Positions 25,200-35,586 of a stretch of DNA of 64,000 bases are shown piece after piece; position 1 is the stretch's first letter, and every line of letters starts with the position of its first letter. The stretch lies in assembly GCA_011033025.1 (NCBI GenBank), contig WFMF01000164.1:305083-369082 (forward strand). The letters run 5' to 3'. A model generated the notes under the pieces. It made no database searches. It was not told the origin of the DNA and saw nothing but the letters and a program-made list of their open reading frames with translations. This stretch comes from Beroe forskalii (lineage: Eukaryota; Ctenophora; Nuda; Beroida; Beroidae). A program made the translations under genes and the position numbers.

Positions 25200-25690
25200 T
25201 TACAGGACGTTTGTCACGACGTTAAGACCGAGCAAGAGCTGATCCCAATCGACTCTAATCAGACAATCCCAGGCAACATTGAAGAGACATATTATCTGCT
25301 CGAGGGTTGTGTGGGACCTTTCCAGAAGACGATGTTCGATATCAGAATATTCCATCCTAATGCTGCCTCTTACAACTTTACAAGAACCGTGCCATGAAGA
25401 CATTCTACAATCAGCATGAATATCAGAGATGCTGAGGGGGTTTACGGTAGAACTCATGCAGTGCACTAGAATACACGCTATCAGGCTGAAAGATACACAT
25501 AGCCCTGCAATTCGGAAAAGTGAGCTACCCATCGAATATCAAGAGGAAGGACTACCAGCAACGGACATTACAGGATAAGAAGTTTAGCTTCACACTTCTG
25601 GTGCTCACTCCTTTCATATAAGAGGATTGCAGAACACATTGCAACGAAGGAATACCGGGATGTGATCAATGCAAACAAAACTCCGCTATA
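25200..25690 (+). pseudogene. Decayed mobile-element protein (C-terminal nuclease-like region)
   Basis: Plus-strand frames give CHDVKTEQELIPI, then FDIRIFHPNAASY, FYNQHEYQRC and, after frameshifts, YKRIAEHIATKEYRDVINAN. The ordered set (F-D-I-R-x-F-H-P-N-A, x-H-E-x-x, Y-K-R-I-A-E) is what I recall from a protein region common in invertebrate mobile elements, usually downstream of a reverse transcriptase. At least two frameshifts and stops make it a relic. The longer minus-strand open frame over the same bases is a shadow. Confidence 0.55.
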
Positions 25691-26280
25691 CTGAAATGTG
25701 TATGGGTATTGGGTATCAGTGAGAGGATTGACAAGAGATTTTAACTTTTCTTGATATTGTTTTTTTGGGCATAAAGTATGGAGTTTTACAGTTACTGCGC
25801 CATTTAATTCCGGTTGTTTCGTGCTGTATTAACTTACAAAACAGCTGAACTTACAAAAAAATCAATTTGTTTTAGAATCAATCATCTGACGGATATCTAT
25901 TGTTGGATTTCATATTTGGCTTATTGCAAGGTACAATAAATTAAAAATGCTCTTTGCGGCTAAATTGTATGCTATAATTGCAATTTTCCCCTAAAATACA
26001 GCGTTTCAAATTGATTTATATCTTGTATTTTTATTGGTAAAAGTAGTTTTCACATTCAATATTTCTACCATCACTTGTGCTGTATTAACGCAAACTATAT
26101 TTAAGGTGAATATTAATTGTAGTGTAATTTATTTGTTATTATATCTGACCATTGTCCAACAACTTATAATGCGTCTGCTGTGCCATTATTAAATTGTTTT
26201 CTTCAATACAATATTCATTTTGAAAACGAAGTTTCATTTGGTTCTCCCTTCGTTATTACATCTCGCAAATTTCAACGTCG
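25690..26280. other. AT-rich intergenic sequence
   Basis: No coding or repeat structure that I can support. Confidence 0.5.
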
Positions 26281-27420
26281 CAAGCATGTCCGCGCACTTT
26301 CTATCGGTCACAGTATGGGCAAGAAATTCGCGGGAAATGACTAAATTGGAAGGCGCGAACTAAATCTGTATATGATTAACGCGCGCGGGCAAGAATTTAA
26401 TTAGGCGCCGGCCGCGCGCGATGCAGTATTCTGTATTCAGCGCGCGACGGGGTTTAAGGGCCCGGCAATGTCTGCCATCTGGAAAAAAAACTTGCTAAAC
26501 ACGTATATCCCTGTGTGCAGTGTGGCTCGCGCGGCGCGTACACACACCTATGCGGGCTTAGGAAGAAAAAAACGCATGCGACAAACCTTTGATGGATTCC
26601 TCCCATCCCTGCGCGCAACACTCGGAGGTTTGGAGGGTCGTGTTGCGGAAAACGTTGCGTGCGCGGCGGAGGGTAGGGTAACATCCTACAAACAAACCTT
26701 ACCAAGGATTTATTACGGTGGCCTGTCGAACTCATATGTGCGCGGCTCACTGCTTGTAATTAACAGGCAGTGAGCCTTGCTAAACATGTATACCCTTATA
26801 ATTATTGTCGCGCTGTCTCACACAGTCACGCACCTTCAACACGCCCCTCAGCGCGCGCGCGTAAAACTATTTGTTAATTTTGTTATTCATGCGCGGCATG
26901 CACTGAGACGCGCTTTGGTATTTGGTAATTTTTATGGCGCGTAAATATGGTTTCTTCAAACAAAAGCATATTTGCGCGCGGCCCATAAAAATACCAAAGC
27001 GTCGCAATAATATAACGACTCGCACGAAAAGTAGATAACACAACGGCGTGGTGTGTACAAATTCAAAGTCTACTTGGAGCTTGACAACAGGGACTGGTGA
27101 CATTAAACCCATGTGTTTCGACCTTCAGAGGCGCGGCATGTTACGCCGCGCTTGGGTACTTTTTAGGGAGGTTTTGCATTGAAAGTACTCAGCGTGCTGT
27201 CAGGCGCCGCAAAGAAGTACCCACGTGCGGCGTAATACTCGGCGACTCCGAAGAGTCGAAACACTTGGCTAACAGCTCTTCCAGCAAGATACAAGACGAG
27301 CCAGCTGATGCAAGTAACCATGACACAATTCAGCACATGAAAACAACGAAGTTGATGATAAAGTTAAAACATCAAGTGAATATAAAACCACCAATATCGA
27401 TCATTCTTTAAAACAGAAGA
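26280..27420. repeat. CpG-rich block of small hairpin elements
   Basis: Dense in gcgcgc, unlike its surroundings. Clear inverted repeats lie at 26909-27009 (gcgctttggtatt against aataccaaagcg) and 27108-27275 (tgtttcgac...ttacgccgcgc...gggtac against its complement). Bases 26490-26705 share cgtatatccctg and gtagggtaacatcctac with 48545-49045. The block is best read as a nest of related MITEs; open frames here follow the hairpins. Confidence 0.65.
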
Positions 27421-27428
27421 GGTCTGGT

Positions 27429-27551
27429 TTACAACTTGTCGTAGTAGTCGTTGAAATCGGGTAAGGAGTCTTTGAGACCCTTTCGCTTTCTCGTTGTCAT
27501 CACGATACCGTTGGTAGGAGAACCTTCGTCCAGTGGGTTCGAGGGCATTTG
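27429..27551 (-). CDS. EEF2: eEF2 exon 11 (C-terminus)
   Basis: The minus strand encodes QMPSNPLDEG, then MTTRKRKGLKDSLPDFNDYY and DKL before TAA at 27429. This is the conserved C-terminal end of eEF2 (TRKRKGL...DKL). It continues the exon at 34871-34941, but 7.3 kb of foreign DNA flanked by a 19-bp duplication separates them. No AG acceptor lies just before this exon, so it cannot be joined by standard splicing at the duplication. Confidence 0.93.
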   Translation of the reverse strand, partial: QMPSNPLDEGSPTNGIVMTTRKRKGLKDSLPDFNDYYDKL

Positions 27552-27570
27552 CGCCCAGTGATCGAATACA
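27552..27570. repeat. 19-bp target-site duplication, left copy
   Basis: cgcccagtgatcgaataca is identical to 34871-34889. In the eEF2 sense it encodes VFDHWA; one copy restores a continuous reading frame across the junction. Bases on either side do not match, so the repeat is exactly 19 bp. Confidence 0.92.
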
Positions 27571-27817
27571 ATATAAAATGGAGAGGTGTGTTTAGGGTGT
27601 TTCATAAATTCCCAACTATTGACAACTGTATGACCGTGATGTCCCGACCTATTATAAGCCGCATGTCACTGTGGCGTAATGACCTTTCGAGGCGCGGCGT
27701 GTTAAGCGTGATAGCGCGCAAATGTGCTTTACTATGTTTTACAGAGAAAGTGCATTTGCGCCCTGTAATGCACCGCAAAACAGCGTAAACGCGGCGTAAT
27801 ACGCCACCGGCACTTAA

Positions 27818-28621
27818 GGGGGGGGGGTTCAACCCGATAAATAGCGTTAAGTTACGTATTCTCTGCAAGTATGGGGTTGATTGCTACTAAAATGGCGCTT
27901 TGAGGTTCTAAAAACCTCTAAAAACCACTAAATCGCCATTTTCTAGGTTTGCGATAATCGACTTTACAATTTTTTCAAAATCTCAGCCATTTTTCAATAT
28001 TTTTGCATGAAATTTTCAGAATCGCTTCAAAACTAAATTTTGCACTTATGTTATAAGACGGAATTTTGATTTAGGTCCCCAAAAAGTTTTTTTGGTCCTC
28101 GGACCAGAAATCCCCTGGGGATTGGTCCGAGGACCAAAAAATTTTTGGGGACCTAAAACAAAAATTCCGTCTTATAACATAAGTGCGAAATTTAGTTTTG
28201 AAGCGATTCTAAAAATTTCATATAAAAATATTGAAAAACGGCTGAGATCTTGAACAAAATGTAAAGTCGCTTAAATCGCAAAACCGCAAACCGAGAGAAT
28301 GGCGATTTTGTGGTTTTAGAGGTTTTTTTAGACCTCAAATCGCCATTTTAGCAGAAATCAACCCCATACTTGCAGAGAATACGTAACTTAACGCTATTTA
28401 TCGAATAAAGTTGGTTACATTTCGAAAATATTGATATTTGGCCAAGTTATGGGCCGAAATAGGCGTGCGCACCGCGTGTATGCCCATGTATGGGCATACG
28501 TTTTTCGGCCATAACTCGGCCATTTTTTGAGATATCGACTTCAAATTTTATGGTTTACCTTTTGGGTCAACCATTATCTCAGAAATGTGTTTTCCGGAAA
28601 ATTTGGGTTGAAACCCCCCCC
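27818..28621. mobile_element. TTAA-flanked palindromic MITE
   Basis: TTAA at 27814-27817 and 28622-28625 borders inverted ends made of 8-10 G followed by TT(T)CAACCC. Most of the body is a near-perfect hairpin (27829-28105 against 28115-28405) closing around gtcctcggacc. TTAA duplication is typical of piggyBac-like transposases, so this is probably a non-autonomous member. Confidence 0.85.
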
Positions 28622-28836
28622 TTAACATGGTCAATGAAATGTTAGCAGAACGGTGCATTGTTAGCAAGCATCCTTTCGATCGTATAAAAATGGATGAAAA
28701 GTGGCCTTTTTGTAACCGGCCTTTTTAACCCAACCAACACGGATAAAAATAGAATCATTTTTTAGCCATTTTAACCGACCACTTGGACAAAAAGTTTTCA
28801 AGCAGTTGTCAAACCTAGTAGGATTTTTTGTTGTAC

Positions 28837-29373
28837 AGTCTCGTGTCTAAAAAGTAAATCTTTATTGCTAAGTTTATAGAGGAGCAAATGTTTGATTATC
28901 GTTTTTAAAGTCTCAAGAAGGGCCCCTCATTTGATTTTCCGATGTTTTTGGAAAACTATATTGGATTTTACATGAATTTGGGCTTGACAGAAATCGGACC
29001 ACAGAAATTGTCAAACTTTTTCGAGAGAATTACCAAAAGAAAGGTCAATCACGAAATTCCTAGAATTGATCGTATAAAAAGTTGCCATGTTGCAAATTAC
29101 CATTTCTCTGCGTTTTGTGAGATCAGCAACATAGATACATAATATGTACTCAATACTTGGAAAATTATGATTGACCTCATTTTTGGTAAGAAATATTGAC
29201 AATTTTCTTGGCTTGGCTTTTGTCAAACCCAAATTCATGTAGAATCCAATATAATTTTCCAAAAAAATCGGAAAATCAAATGAGGAACCCTTCTTGGCAC
29301 TTGTAAACAAATAATCAAACATTTGCTCCTCTATAAACTCAGCAATAAAGATTTACTTTTTAGACACGAGACT
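28837..29373. mobile_element. Long-inverted-repeat MITE
   Basis: The left end agtctcgtgtctaaaaag is mirrored at 29356-29373, and the arms pair over more than 200 bases with modest divergence towards a centre near 29100. The coding-like frames in the two arms are mirror images and not genes. No target duplication found. Confidence 0.75.
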
Positions 29374-29404
29374 CGAAACATCCTGTAGAAAGCAATGTAT
29401 ACTA

Positions 29405-30592
29405 AGGGCCGGATTACACAATTTTCGTGTTAGGTCGACCTAAGAGGCTCGAAGTTTAAGGAGGAGCTCTAAGGAGCACCTCCTGTAGGTCCTCCTTTAG
29501 CAAAATCGGTATTACCCAATTCGTAAAGGTCGACCTAAACCGTAAAGGAGGAGGTCGTCCTAAAACGCTAAGGAGCATCTTAGGAGCAGCTCCGCCTTTG
29601 ACACTTTCTGTGATTACCCAAATTGAAAGGAGGAGATCCTCCTTAAATTTTAAGGAGCAGGTCTTAAAGGAGCAGCTCAGTAAAGGAGCAGCTCCATATA
29701 TGGTAGAGACCTCCATATAAGGAAAGTCATATGGAAGTGAAATTAGATTTAGAAATTAGATGCAAATTGAATCTGTTAGCAAATGAAATTATAGATGGGT
29801 TTGAATGTGCTCGGTGCCAGTGTAATGGAGTTCACTGCTGGTGAGTAAATGCTTGCAATGATGGGGCTCGTGCTTCGTTAAAAAATAAACATACCTTATC
29901 AGTCAATCAAACACAGTTGCTGGTCGCTGGATAATGGACCTATTGTCAATTGAGTGATTGAAGCCTACGGTAGGGCACTAACACAGTTCCCAAAAACATG
30001 AGAGCTGTCACTGCCAGCTCTGTTTACCCTACTTGTGAATTGAAAGGATGGATATAAATAAAAATTTTGTTCAAAAATTCCAGAGCTTATAATCGGTTTT
30101 ACCGTTTACGAATTCCAATGAAACACAACATATTATTGAGGTAAATTGTTGAAAGATTTTGGCTGTTCTTGCTTTTTGAACCGATCACAACAGGACTGCA
30201 AACTCAGCTAACAGCAAATTGTAAATTCCATCATTGAAATTTATCTCCTCTCTTCACTCTTGTGACAACGATGTAACTCCAAATTATTATCACATATAAC
30301 GTGTAGTTTAAGGAGCACCTCCTGGTTTTAAGGACGAGCTGGAGGTACCTTAAAAATTCGCCGTTTAAGGAGCAGCTAAAGGACCAACTTAAGGACGAGG
30401 TGGATTGTGTAATACCGATTTTTCGGGAATTTTAAGGTCGACCTAACTCGCTAAGGAGCACCTTAAAATCGCCTTATAGGAGCACATTGGGTAATACGGA
30501 ATTTTGAGGTGGACCTTAAACTGCAGTTTGGGCTGTTTTAAGGAGCACCTAGGGCTAAAGGTCGACCTTAAACGGTTGTGTAATCCGGCCCT
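29405..30592. mobile_element. DNA transposon remnant with subterminal repeats
   Basis: Perfect 17-bp inverted ends AGGGCCGGATTACACAA. Over the first and last ~300 bp there are many copies of short palindromic or near-palindromic motifs (aaggtcgacct, aaggagcacct, aaggagcagct). Arrays like these are usual transposase-binding sites in hAT-type elements. No transposase is encoded. Flanking target duplication is unclear. Confidence 0.75.
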
Positions 30593-31270
30593 AAGTAGAT
30601 TGCACCAAAAAGCCGCAATACCGGTCAAATAAATTGATGATTTAGGTCATTATGTATTGAGTAACTTAAGGGCCCCGGGGAGTCCGAGGTCGATTTTCTG
30701 TCTTTGTTGATTCTGATGGAGGAGAACGCCAGCTACCAGAAGGTTTTTACCCCATGATAAATATTGTTCCTAGCCGAATTTATAAATTTTTCATATCGCA
30801 AGTTCGCTTGTAATTACAGCGCGCGAACTTCGAACGCAATTTGCCGAAAACAAACTTTTAAATCCATATCCTACAAATTTTGGAAAACCTTGGTAGTTAT
30901 GTTCTAAGGCATAAAACTCAATTTTCCATCGAGCCGATTTTTGATTTAGGCCTCAGAAAAGTGAAAATATGAATTTTCAAAGTTGGCTCCTGTCACAACA
31001 AGAATTGCGCCTGCACCGACACAATTATTGCTGTTCCCGTAGGCCGTATGCAGGCGCTTAATTTCCCTCCCCCGCGGTGCTTGATGTAACTTTAGCATCA
31101 TAATAAGATAATACAAAACGCAGTCGTTATAAACTTTATAAATATTGTTTAGATGCGCGTGCTGCGCGCGACCACCGAGAATATGAATTGGCACGTGCCA
31201 TTTCTTCTAAAATTCTTGCGCGCGCGTTCGTTGTTGTACTCAGTTCGTTGTAGATTTCGCGCCATTTTGT
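30593..31270. other. Sequence between transposons
   Basis: Contains the left half (30895-30985) of an imperfect inverted repeat whose partner is 34745-34835, on the far side of the LINE, and a CpG-rich stretch at 31150-31260. No gene supported. Confidence 0.5.
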
Positions 31271-31274
31271 TGAA

Positions 31275-34200
31275 TTGGTTTACGGTTATGGCTTACCAGC
31301 CACCACCCATGGCTTACCAAGCCCCACCACCCCCTCCCATGATGCCGCTAGGAGTGTCCAGGCTTCCTCCCCACCACATCCCCTTCTCTCATCACTCCTA
31401 CTACTAAATGCTAGGAGCCTCAACCCATCTGCGCAGAGTGTCGGCAGATGGAAGCTCAATGACCTTATTGGGCATGTTGAGGAGAATCGGCTCTCGGGGA
31501 AGATGTTTCCGTTTATTGCCATCACGGAGTCGTGGCTGAAATCTTACATCAGTGACGCTCAACTGCAGATCCCAGGCTACTGTGTATCTCGGAGTGACCG
31601 CGATAAAAGGAACGGCGGTGGAGTTCTACTTTACTCACTTTCTTCGCTCCCCATCTCTTTGTCGGAGTGCTACGATGACGGTTTCTGCCAGGCTGTCTGT
31701 AATGTGTACCCTTCTGCAAAGCTATTGGTGGCAGTGGTATACAGACCGCCTGATGCAAGCTTCTCAAGCTTCTCTAACCTGATAGAGCACCTGAAGTGCA
31801 CTATTGAAAGTCTCCCAAGTACTGACTATGACATTTTCATTACAGGCGACTTCAACCTGCCTCAGATTGACTGGGACTCCCTAAATGTCTTGAGCGGAGG
31901 AACGTCTGAGTCGAAGTTTTCAGCTCAGTGTCTGCTGAACTTCATGTCTACATTCCTGCTCAGTCAAATGGTAACAGTACCCACCAGAGGGAGCAACATC
32001 TTGGACCTTGTTCTCTGTAATAACGACAGACTTATTTCAGATGTCAAAGCTGAATCTACAGAGCTATCGGATCATGAAATGGTGAATGTTCTTCTGTCCT
32101 TCAATCCCGGTGCCATGGACGATGCGCAGGCAGCTTATCTCGATGAAATGAACTTCAGGTCTCTGGATTTCAACCAAGCTGACTTTGTCCTACTCAACGA
32201 GCTATTCGATGATGTGGATTGGACAGAATTGCGTGAAACATGCTCATTCGAGGAATTTCCTGCTAAATTCAATCAAAAACTACTCGATATGTGCCTGGAG
32301 AATGTCCCTCGCAAACGACCGCCGACTGGTCGACCTAAGCTCTACAATTCCTTGAGACGCAGAAAGTCGAAGCTCAGAGGTCGGCTCTCTGCAGCAAAGT
32401 GCTCGGGTGACGCGGCCCGAATCAAGGAACTTGAAGATGAGATCGGATTGGTGTCCTACGACATAAAGGAGGCTATCATCCACCACCTTGATCAAGGAGA
32501 AAGACGAGCAGTAGAAAGAATCAAGACTAACCCGAAGTTTTTCTACTCCTACGCTAAATCCTTCTCCAAAGTTAAGCACAGTATCAACACTCTCTTGAAT
32601 GCTGACAAGGAACTGGTGACTGACAGAAAGGAGATGGCTAACATTCTTCAGCAACAGTTTTGTTCTGTTTTCAGTGATCCTAACTGTACAGAAAAGTCAG
32701 CTCCTTCCTTTACTGTACCACCACTCACCAGTAGTGATACAGAAATGGAACTAACACTGGAGAGCATAAAGGAAGCTATAGCTGAAATTAAGCTTGACTC
32801 TGCCCCTGGACCCGATGGTATCCCGGCCATTCTCCTAAAGAAATGTGCAACAAGCCTCAGTTTGCCAATCTATCTTCTGTGGTCGGAGTCCATGTTATCT
32901 GGCGTTGTGCCAAAGTTCTATAAGACAGGGTTCATCACTATGTTATTTAAGAAAGGTAGCCGATGTGAAGCTGCTAACTACAGACCTGTTACCTTAACTT
33001 CACATGTTGTAAAAGTCTACGAGAGAGTAGTCAGAAAACACATGATTCACCATCTGGAATCGAACAATCTACTGACAGATAAGCAACACGGTTTCAGATC
33101 TAACAGAAGCTGCCTGACTCAAATGCTCGACCACTTTGACGACATATTCGAAGGATTTACTCAGGGTCAAGATACAGACTCAATATATCTCGATTATGCG
33201 AAAGCATTTGATAAAGTGGATCTGGATATTCTCATCAAGAAGCTAAGGAGATATGGCTTTCACGAAAAGCTAATTACGTGGATCCAGTCATTTCTCACGG
33301 ACCGTGACCAAGTGGTGGTTCTCAATGGTGTCCACTCCGTCATCGCCAAAGTGCTCAGCGGTGTTCCTCAGGGAAGTGTCCTTGGGCCGCTCTTATTCAT
33401 TCTGTTTATAAATGATCTGGAGCGTGTTGTGCTTGCATCCAGGGTCAGCTTTTTTGCAGACGACACTCGAGTTTCCAAACAGATTGGCTGCTATGACGAC
33501 TGTATGCTGCTTCAGGAAGACTTGAACAGAATTCTCAACTGGTCACGTGAAAATAACATGGAACTTCATGAGCAGAAATTTGAGCTCTTGAATCACTTCC
33601 ATAACAGGAAAAGCTCATTCCTCGAACTCCCCTTCTTCACTGAAGCTTTGACTTACAAGGTTTCAAACGATGAATCTCTTTACCCTGTGGAGAACGTTAG
33701 AGATCTTGGTGTTCAGGTATCAAGTGATTTGAGTTGGTCTAGACATATCGCAACCACCGTGTCAAAAGCTAGGAGCACGCTATCATGGGTTTTCAGTGTC
33801 TTCAAAACTCGAGACAGTATGGTCATGACTACCATGTATAAGTCACTGGTGAGGAGTACACTAGAGTACTGCTGTCCCCTGTGGAACCCTAGCAAGGTCA
33901 CTGAGATCCAGCTTTTAGAAGGGGTACAAAGAACTTTCACCAGTCGTGTAGTTGGTCTACGTCATCTCAACTATTGGGAAAGACTAGCTAAGCTAAAGCT
34001 GATGTCACTGCAACGCAGAAGAGAAAGGTACATCATTCTGATGATGTGGAAGATTCTCCATAAAGTTGTACCAAATTGCTGTGGAATCGAATTCAAGGAG
34101 ACATCGAGGCAAGGTACAATAGCCCTCATACCTTCTTTGTCTAAGTCGAGCACAGTAAGTAATCAGACGCTATATGACAGATCATTTGCAGTCCAAGGAC

Positions 34201-34379
34201 CAAAACTGTGGAACACTATACCGGGCGCAGTTAAAGCAGCTGAAACATTTGATTCGTTTAAAATCAATTTGTCGAATTATGTTGCTTTGATACCGGACAA
34301 CCCACCGGTCGCTGGCTACAGCTGCAATTGGTCAAACTCTCTGGTAGACTACTCACCAGCGCGGTGGTCGGACCTCTGA
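31275..34379 (+). CDS. LINE endonuclease / reverse transcriptase (ORF2)
   Basis: 1034 codons without a stop. The N-terminal ~280 residues are an apurinic-type endonuclease: LLNARSL, AITESWL (catalytic E), VVYRPP, TGDFNLPQIDW (D and N), and ELSDHEMV (the SDH motif). The reverse transcriptase follows: NYRPVTLTS, QHGFRSNRS, YLDYAKAFDKVD (first Asp), GVPQGSVLGPLLFILF, and FADDTRVSK (catalytic FADD). A C-terminal region with RRRERYIILMMWKILH completes it. The enzyme nicks target DNA and copies LINE RNA in place. The first ~40 residues are low in similarity to the family, so the true start may be downstream. Confidence 0.95.
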   Translation: MVYGYGLPATTHGLPSPTTPSHDAARSVQASSPPHPLLSSLLLLNARSLNPSAQSVGRWKLNDLIGHVEENRLSGKMFPFIAITESWLKSYISDAQLQIPGYCVSRSDRDKRNGGGVLLYSLSSLPISLSECYDDGFCQAVCNVYPSAKLLVAVVYRPPDASFSSFSNLIEHLKCTIESLPSTDYDIFITGDFNLPQIDWDSLNVLSGGTSESKFSAQCLLNFMSTFLLSQMVTVPTRGSNILDLVLCNNDRLISDVKAESTELSDHEMVNVLLSFNPGAMDDAQAAYLDEMNFRSLDFNQADFVLLNELFDDVDWTELRETCSFEEFPAKFNQKLLDMCLENVPRKRPPTGRPKLYNSLRRRKSKLRGRLSAAKCSGDAARIKELEDEIGLVSYDIKEAIIHHLDQGERRAVERIKTNPKFFYSYAKSFSKVKHSINTLLNADKELVTDRKEMANILQQQFCSVFSDPNCTEKSAPSFTVPPLTSSDTEMELTLESIKEAIAEIKLDSAPGPDGIPAILLKKCATSLSLPIYLLWSESMLSGVVPKFYKTGFITMLFKKGSRCEAANYRPVTLTSHVVKVYERVVRKHMIHHLESNNLLTDKQHGFRSNRSCLTQMLDHFDDIFEGFTQGQDTDSIYLDYAKAFDKVDLDILIKKLRRYGFHEKLITWIQSFLTDRDQVVVLNGVHSVIAKVLSGVPQGSVLGPLLFILFINDLERVVLASRVSFFADDTRVSKQIGCYDDCMLLQEDLNRILNWSRENNMELHEQKFELLNHFHNRKSSFLELPFFTEALTYKVSNDESLYPVENVRDLGVQVSSDLSWSRHIATTVSKARSTLSWVFSVFKTRDSMVMTTMYKSLVRSTLEYCCPLWNPSKVTEIQLLEGVQRTFTSRVVGLRHLNYWERLAKLKLMSLQRRRERYIILMMWKILHKVVPNCCGIEFKETSRQGTIALIPSLSKSSTVSNQTLYDRSFAVQGPKLWNTIPGAVKAAETFDSFKINLSNYVALIPDNPPVAGYSCNWSNSLVDYSPARWSDL
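31288..31407 (+). CDS. Short proline-rich ORF overlapping the LINE start
   Basis: Encodes 39 residues beginning MAYQPPPMAYQAPPPPPMM. It overlaps the LINE frame in another phase. The repeat MAYQ..P suggests a real N-terminus, perhaps of a host exon into which the LINE was inserted, or a LINE leader ORF. No continuation is visible. Confidence 0.3.
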   Translation: MAYQPPPMAYQAPPPPPMMPLGVSRLPPHHIPFSHHSYY

Positions 34380-34430
34380 TGACCTTTTCGACTCTCGGAT
34401 AAACTCTACCAAGTTACCAAGTTAGTTAAG

Positions 34431-34870
34431 ATCAACCTATAAGATTTATACTTTTGACAACCGACAGCTCCATGAATTAGGAAAATCGTTATTTTGAAGA
34501 TTTATGTGATATGGGGACGGAGGGACGGACGGAGGGACATTTCCGCGACTGATATTATAAAGGAGCAATCCGGGCACTTTCCAGAAATTACAGTAGTTGT
34601 ATTGCAAAACTGGACCTGATATACACATAATCTATTTCTCACCCTTCCAGACCACAATCTCTGCCAACCCTCTCATTTGCCTTTTTGTATTCACAAAAAG
34701 GCCAATGGGGAGGGAAAAAATTGTCAAAAATGGCAATTTTCAAAATTCAAAAGCCGATATTTTCACTTCTATGGCCTGAATCAAAAATCAGCTCGATGGA
34801 AAGTTGAGTTTTATGCCCTAGAACATAACCACATTGTGGGAATGAGAATTGGGAAAAGCAAGTCACTTAC
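34431..34870. other. Flank of the LINE inside the composite insertion
   Basis: Contains the small palindrome gcctttttgtattcacaaaaaggc (about 34678-34701) and the right half (34745-34835) of the inverted repeat that brackets the LINE. No gene. It ends in gtcacttac directly before the 19-bp duplication. Confidence 0.6.
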
Positions 34871-34941
34871 CGCCCAGTGATCGAATACACATTGTGGGAA
34901 GGCTTGTCCACCAGTGCTAGCTCGGAGATCGCTCGAAAATC
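34871..34941 (-). CDS. EEF2: eEF2 exon 10
   Basis: Begins after CATTTCAG at 34941 and encodes [17 protein letters not shown] and CVFDHWA, the conserved domain V region of eEF2. It ends at GCG, where the inserted DNA supplies GTAAGTG. The last 19 bases are the right copy of the target duplication. Confidence 0.95.
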
Positions 34942-35070
34942 CTGAAATGGGTGATACTAAGAACAAAACCACAAAATCAAGAGCCAAGTTATTCCAAGGA
35001 AATGATTGATGGTGGCATAACAAACAGGTTCTGATAAGAACTAGCAAATATCATTGAATGGCCAACGTAC

Positions 35071-35586
35071 CGAAAGACTCGTTGACCGGCAAGTGAGCCT
35101 TGATGTAGAACATGGGGTACCCTCTGCCTGGGTTTCCTGGAACACATGACCTCTCCTCTTGGTGAGACACCCGTAGATTCCTCCGACTGCGGACTCAGGA
35201 CACTGGATCTCACACAGGTAGATGGGCTCCAGCAGACAGGGCTCTGCTCTCAGGTAGGAAGCGTAGCAGACCCTCCTAGTAGTGGGCAGGATCTGACCAC
35301 CTCCCCTGTGGATAGCATCAGCGTGCAGCGTCACGTCCTGGATGTTAATCCTGACTCCTCGCATGTTTTCCTCGCACAACACTCCCTCGTTGGCAGCCCA
35401 CTGGAATCCAGCGACCACTGAATCCTTGATCTCGTTCAGGTATTGGACTCCCTTTGACACGTCCACAACGCAGTTAGGGCCGGTCTGGTCAGGTCCGAAA
35501 CACCAAATCTTCCTGGCGTCGGTTGGGTTCCAGTCGTTTAACTCTTGGTAGTCTTCGGCTCCGAGAGCGAACTTGTCACAGATAAC
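35071..35586 (-). CDS. EEF2: eEF2 exon 9
   Basis: Starts after GCAAG at 35586 and ends before GTACGTT at 35071. It covers domain IV, with the diphthamide loop [16 protein letters not shown] (the modified histidine is in this loop), [15 protein letters not shown] before it and [14 protein letters not shown] after it. Around 35114-35117 one base is missing (GGTACCCCATG instead of one more C), shifting GTP-MF into another frame. The downstream sequence, once the base is restored, matches the family ([14 protein letters not shown]). Confidence 0.93.

Larger units (their letters stand above)
31275..34430 (+). mobile_element. CR1/L2-type LINE, full-length ORF
   Basis: The 3' terminus is placed at 34430 because the second copy (ending near 63432) shares the tail accaagttaccaagttagtt and then diverges. 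The 5' end is uncertain, since the second copy is truncated. No poly(A) is present; a short repeated tail (accaagtt twice) is typical of CR1-like elements. Confidence 0.85.
27571..34870. mobile_element. 7.3-kb composite insertion in the last eEF2 exon
   Basis: Everything between the 19-bp duplications is foreign to eEF2. It contains, left to right, small GC-rich hairpins, a TTAA palindrome (27818-28621), a second palindrome (28837-29373), an element with 17-bp inverted ends (29405-30592) and a LINE (about 31.3-34.43 kb), the last bracketed by an inverted repeat (30895-30985 against 34745-34835). The primary inserter is not identified. Its right end, read in the eEF2 sense, starts GTAAGTG, a consensus 5' splice site. 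Confidence 0.85.

Noticed and set aside
25200-25532. 110-codon minus-strand frame starting MGSSLFRIAGLC
   Set aside because: The plus strand carries ordered motifs of a decayed mobile-element protein over the same bases, so the minus frame is a shadow.
28942-29322. Two similar frames (MFLENYIGFYMNLGLTE on one strand and its mirror)
   Set aside because: They are the two arms of one palindrome; no protein family is recognised.
27571-34870. Ordinary eEF2 intron 10
   Set aside because: It has a GT donor but no AG acceptor in a usable phase, and it is bounded by an exact 19-bp duplication of coding sequence, so it is treated as an insertion.
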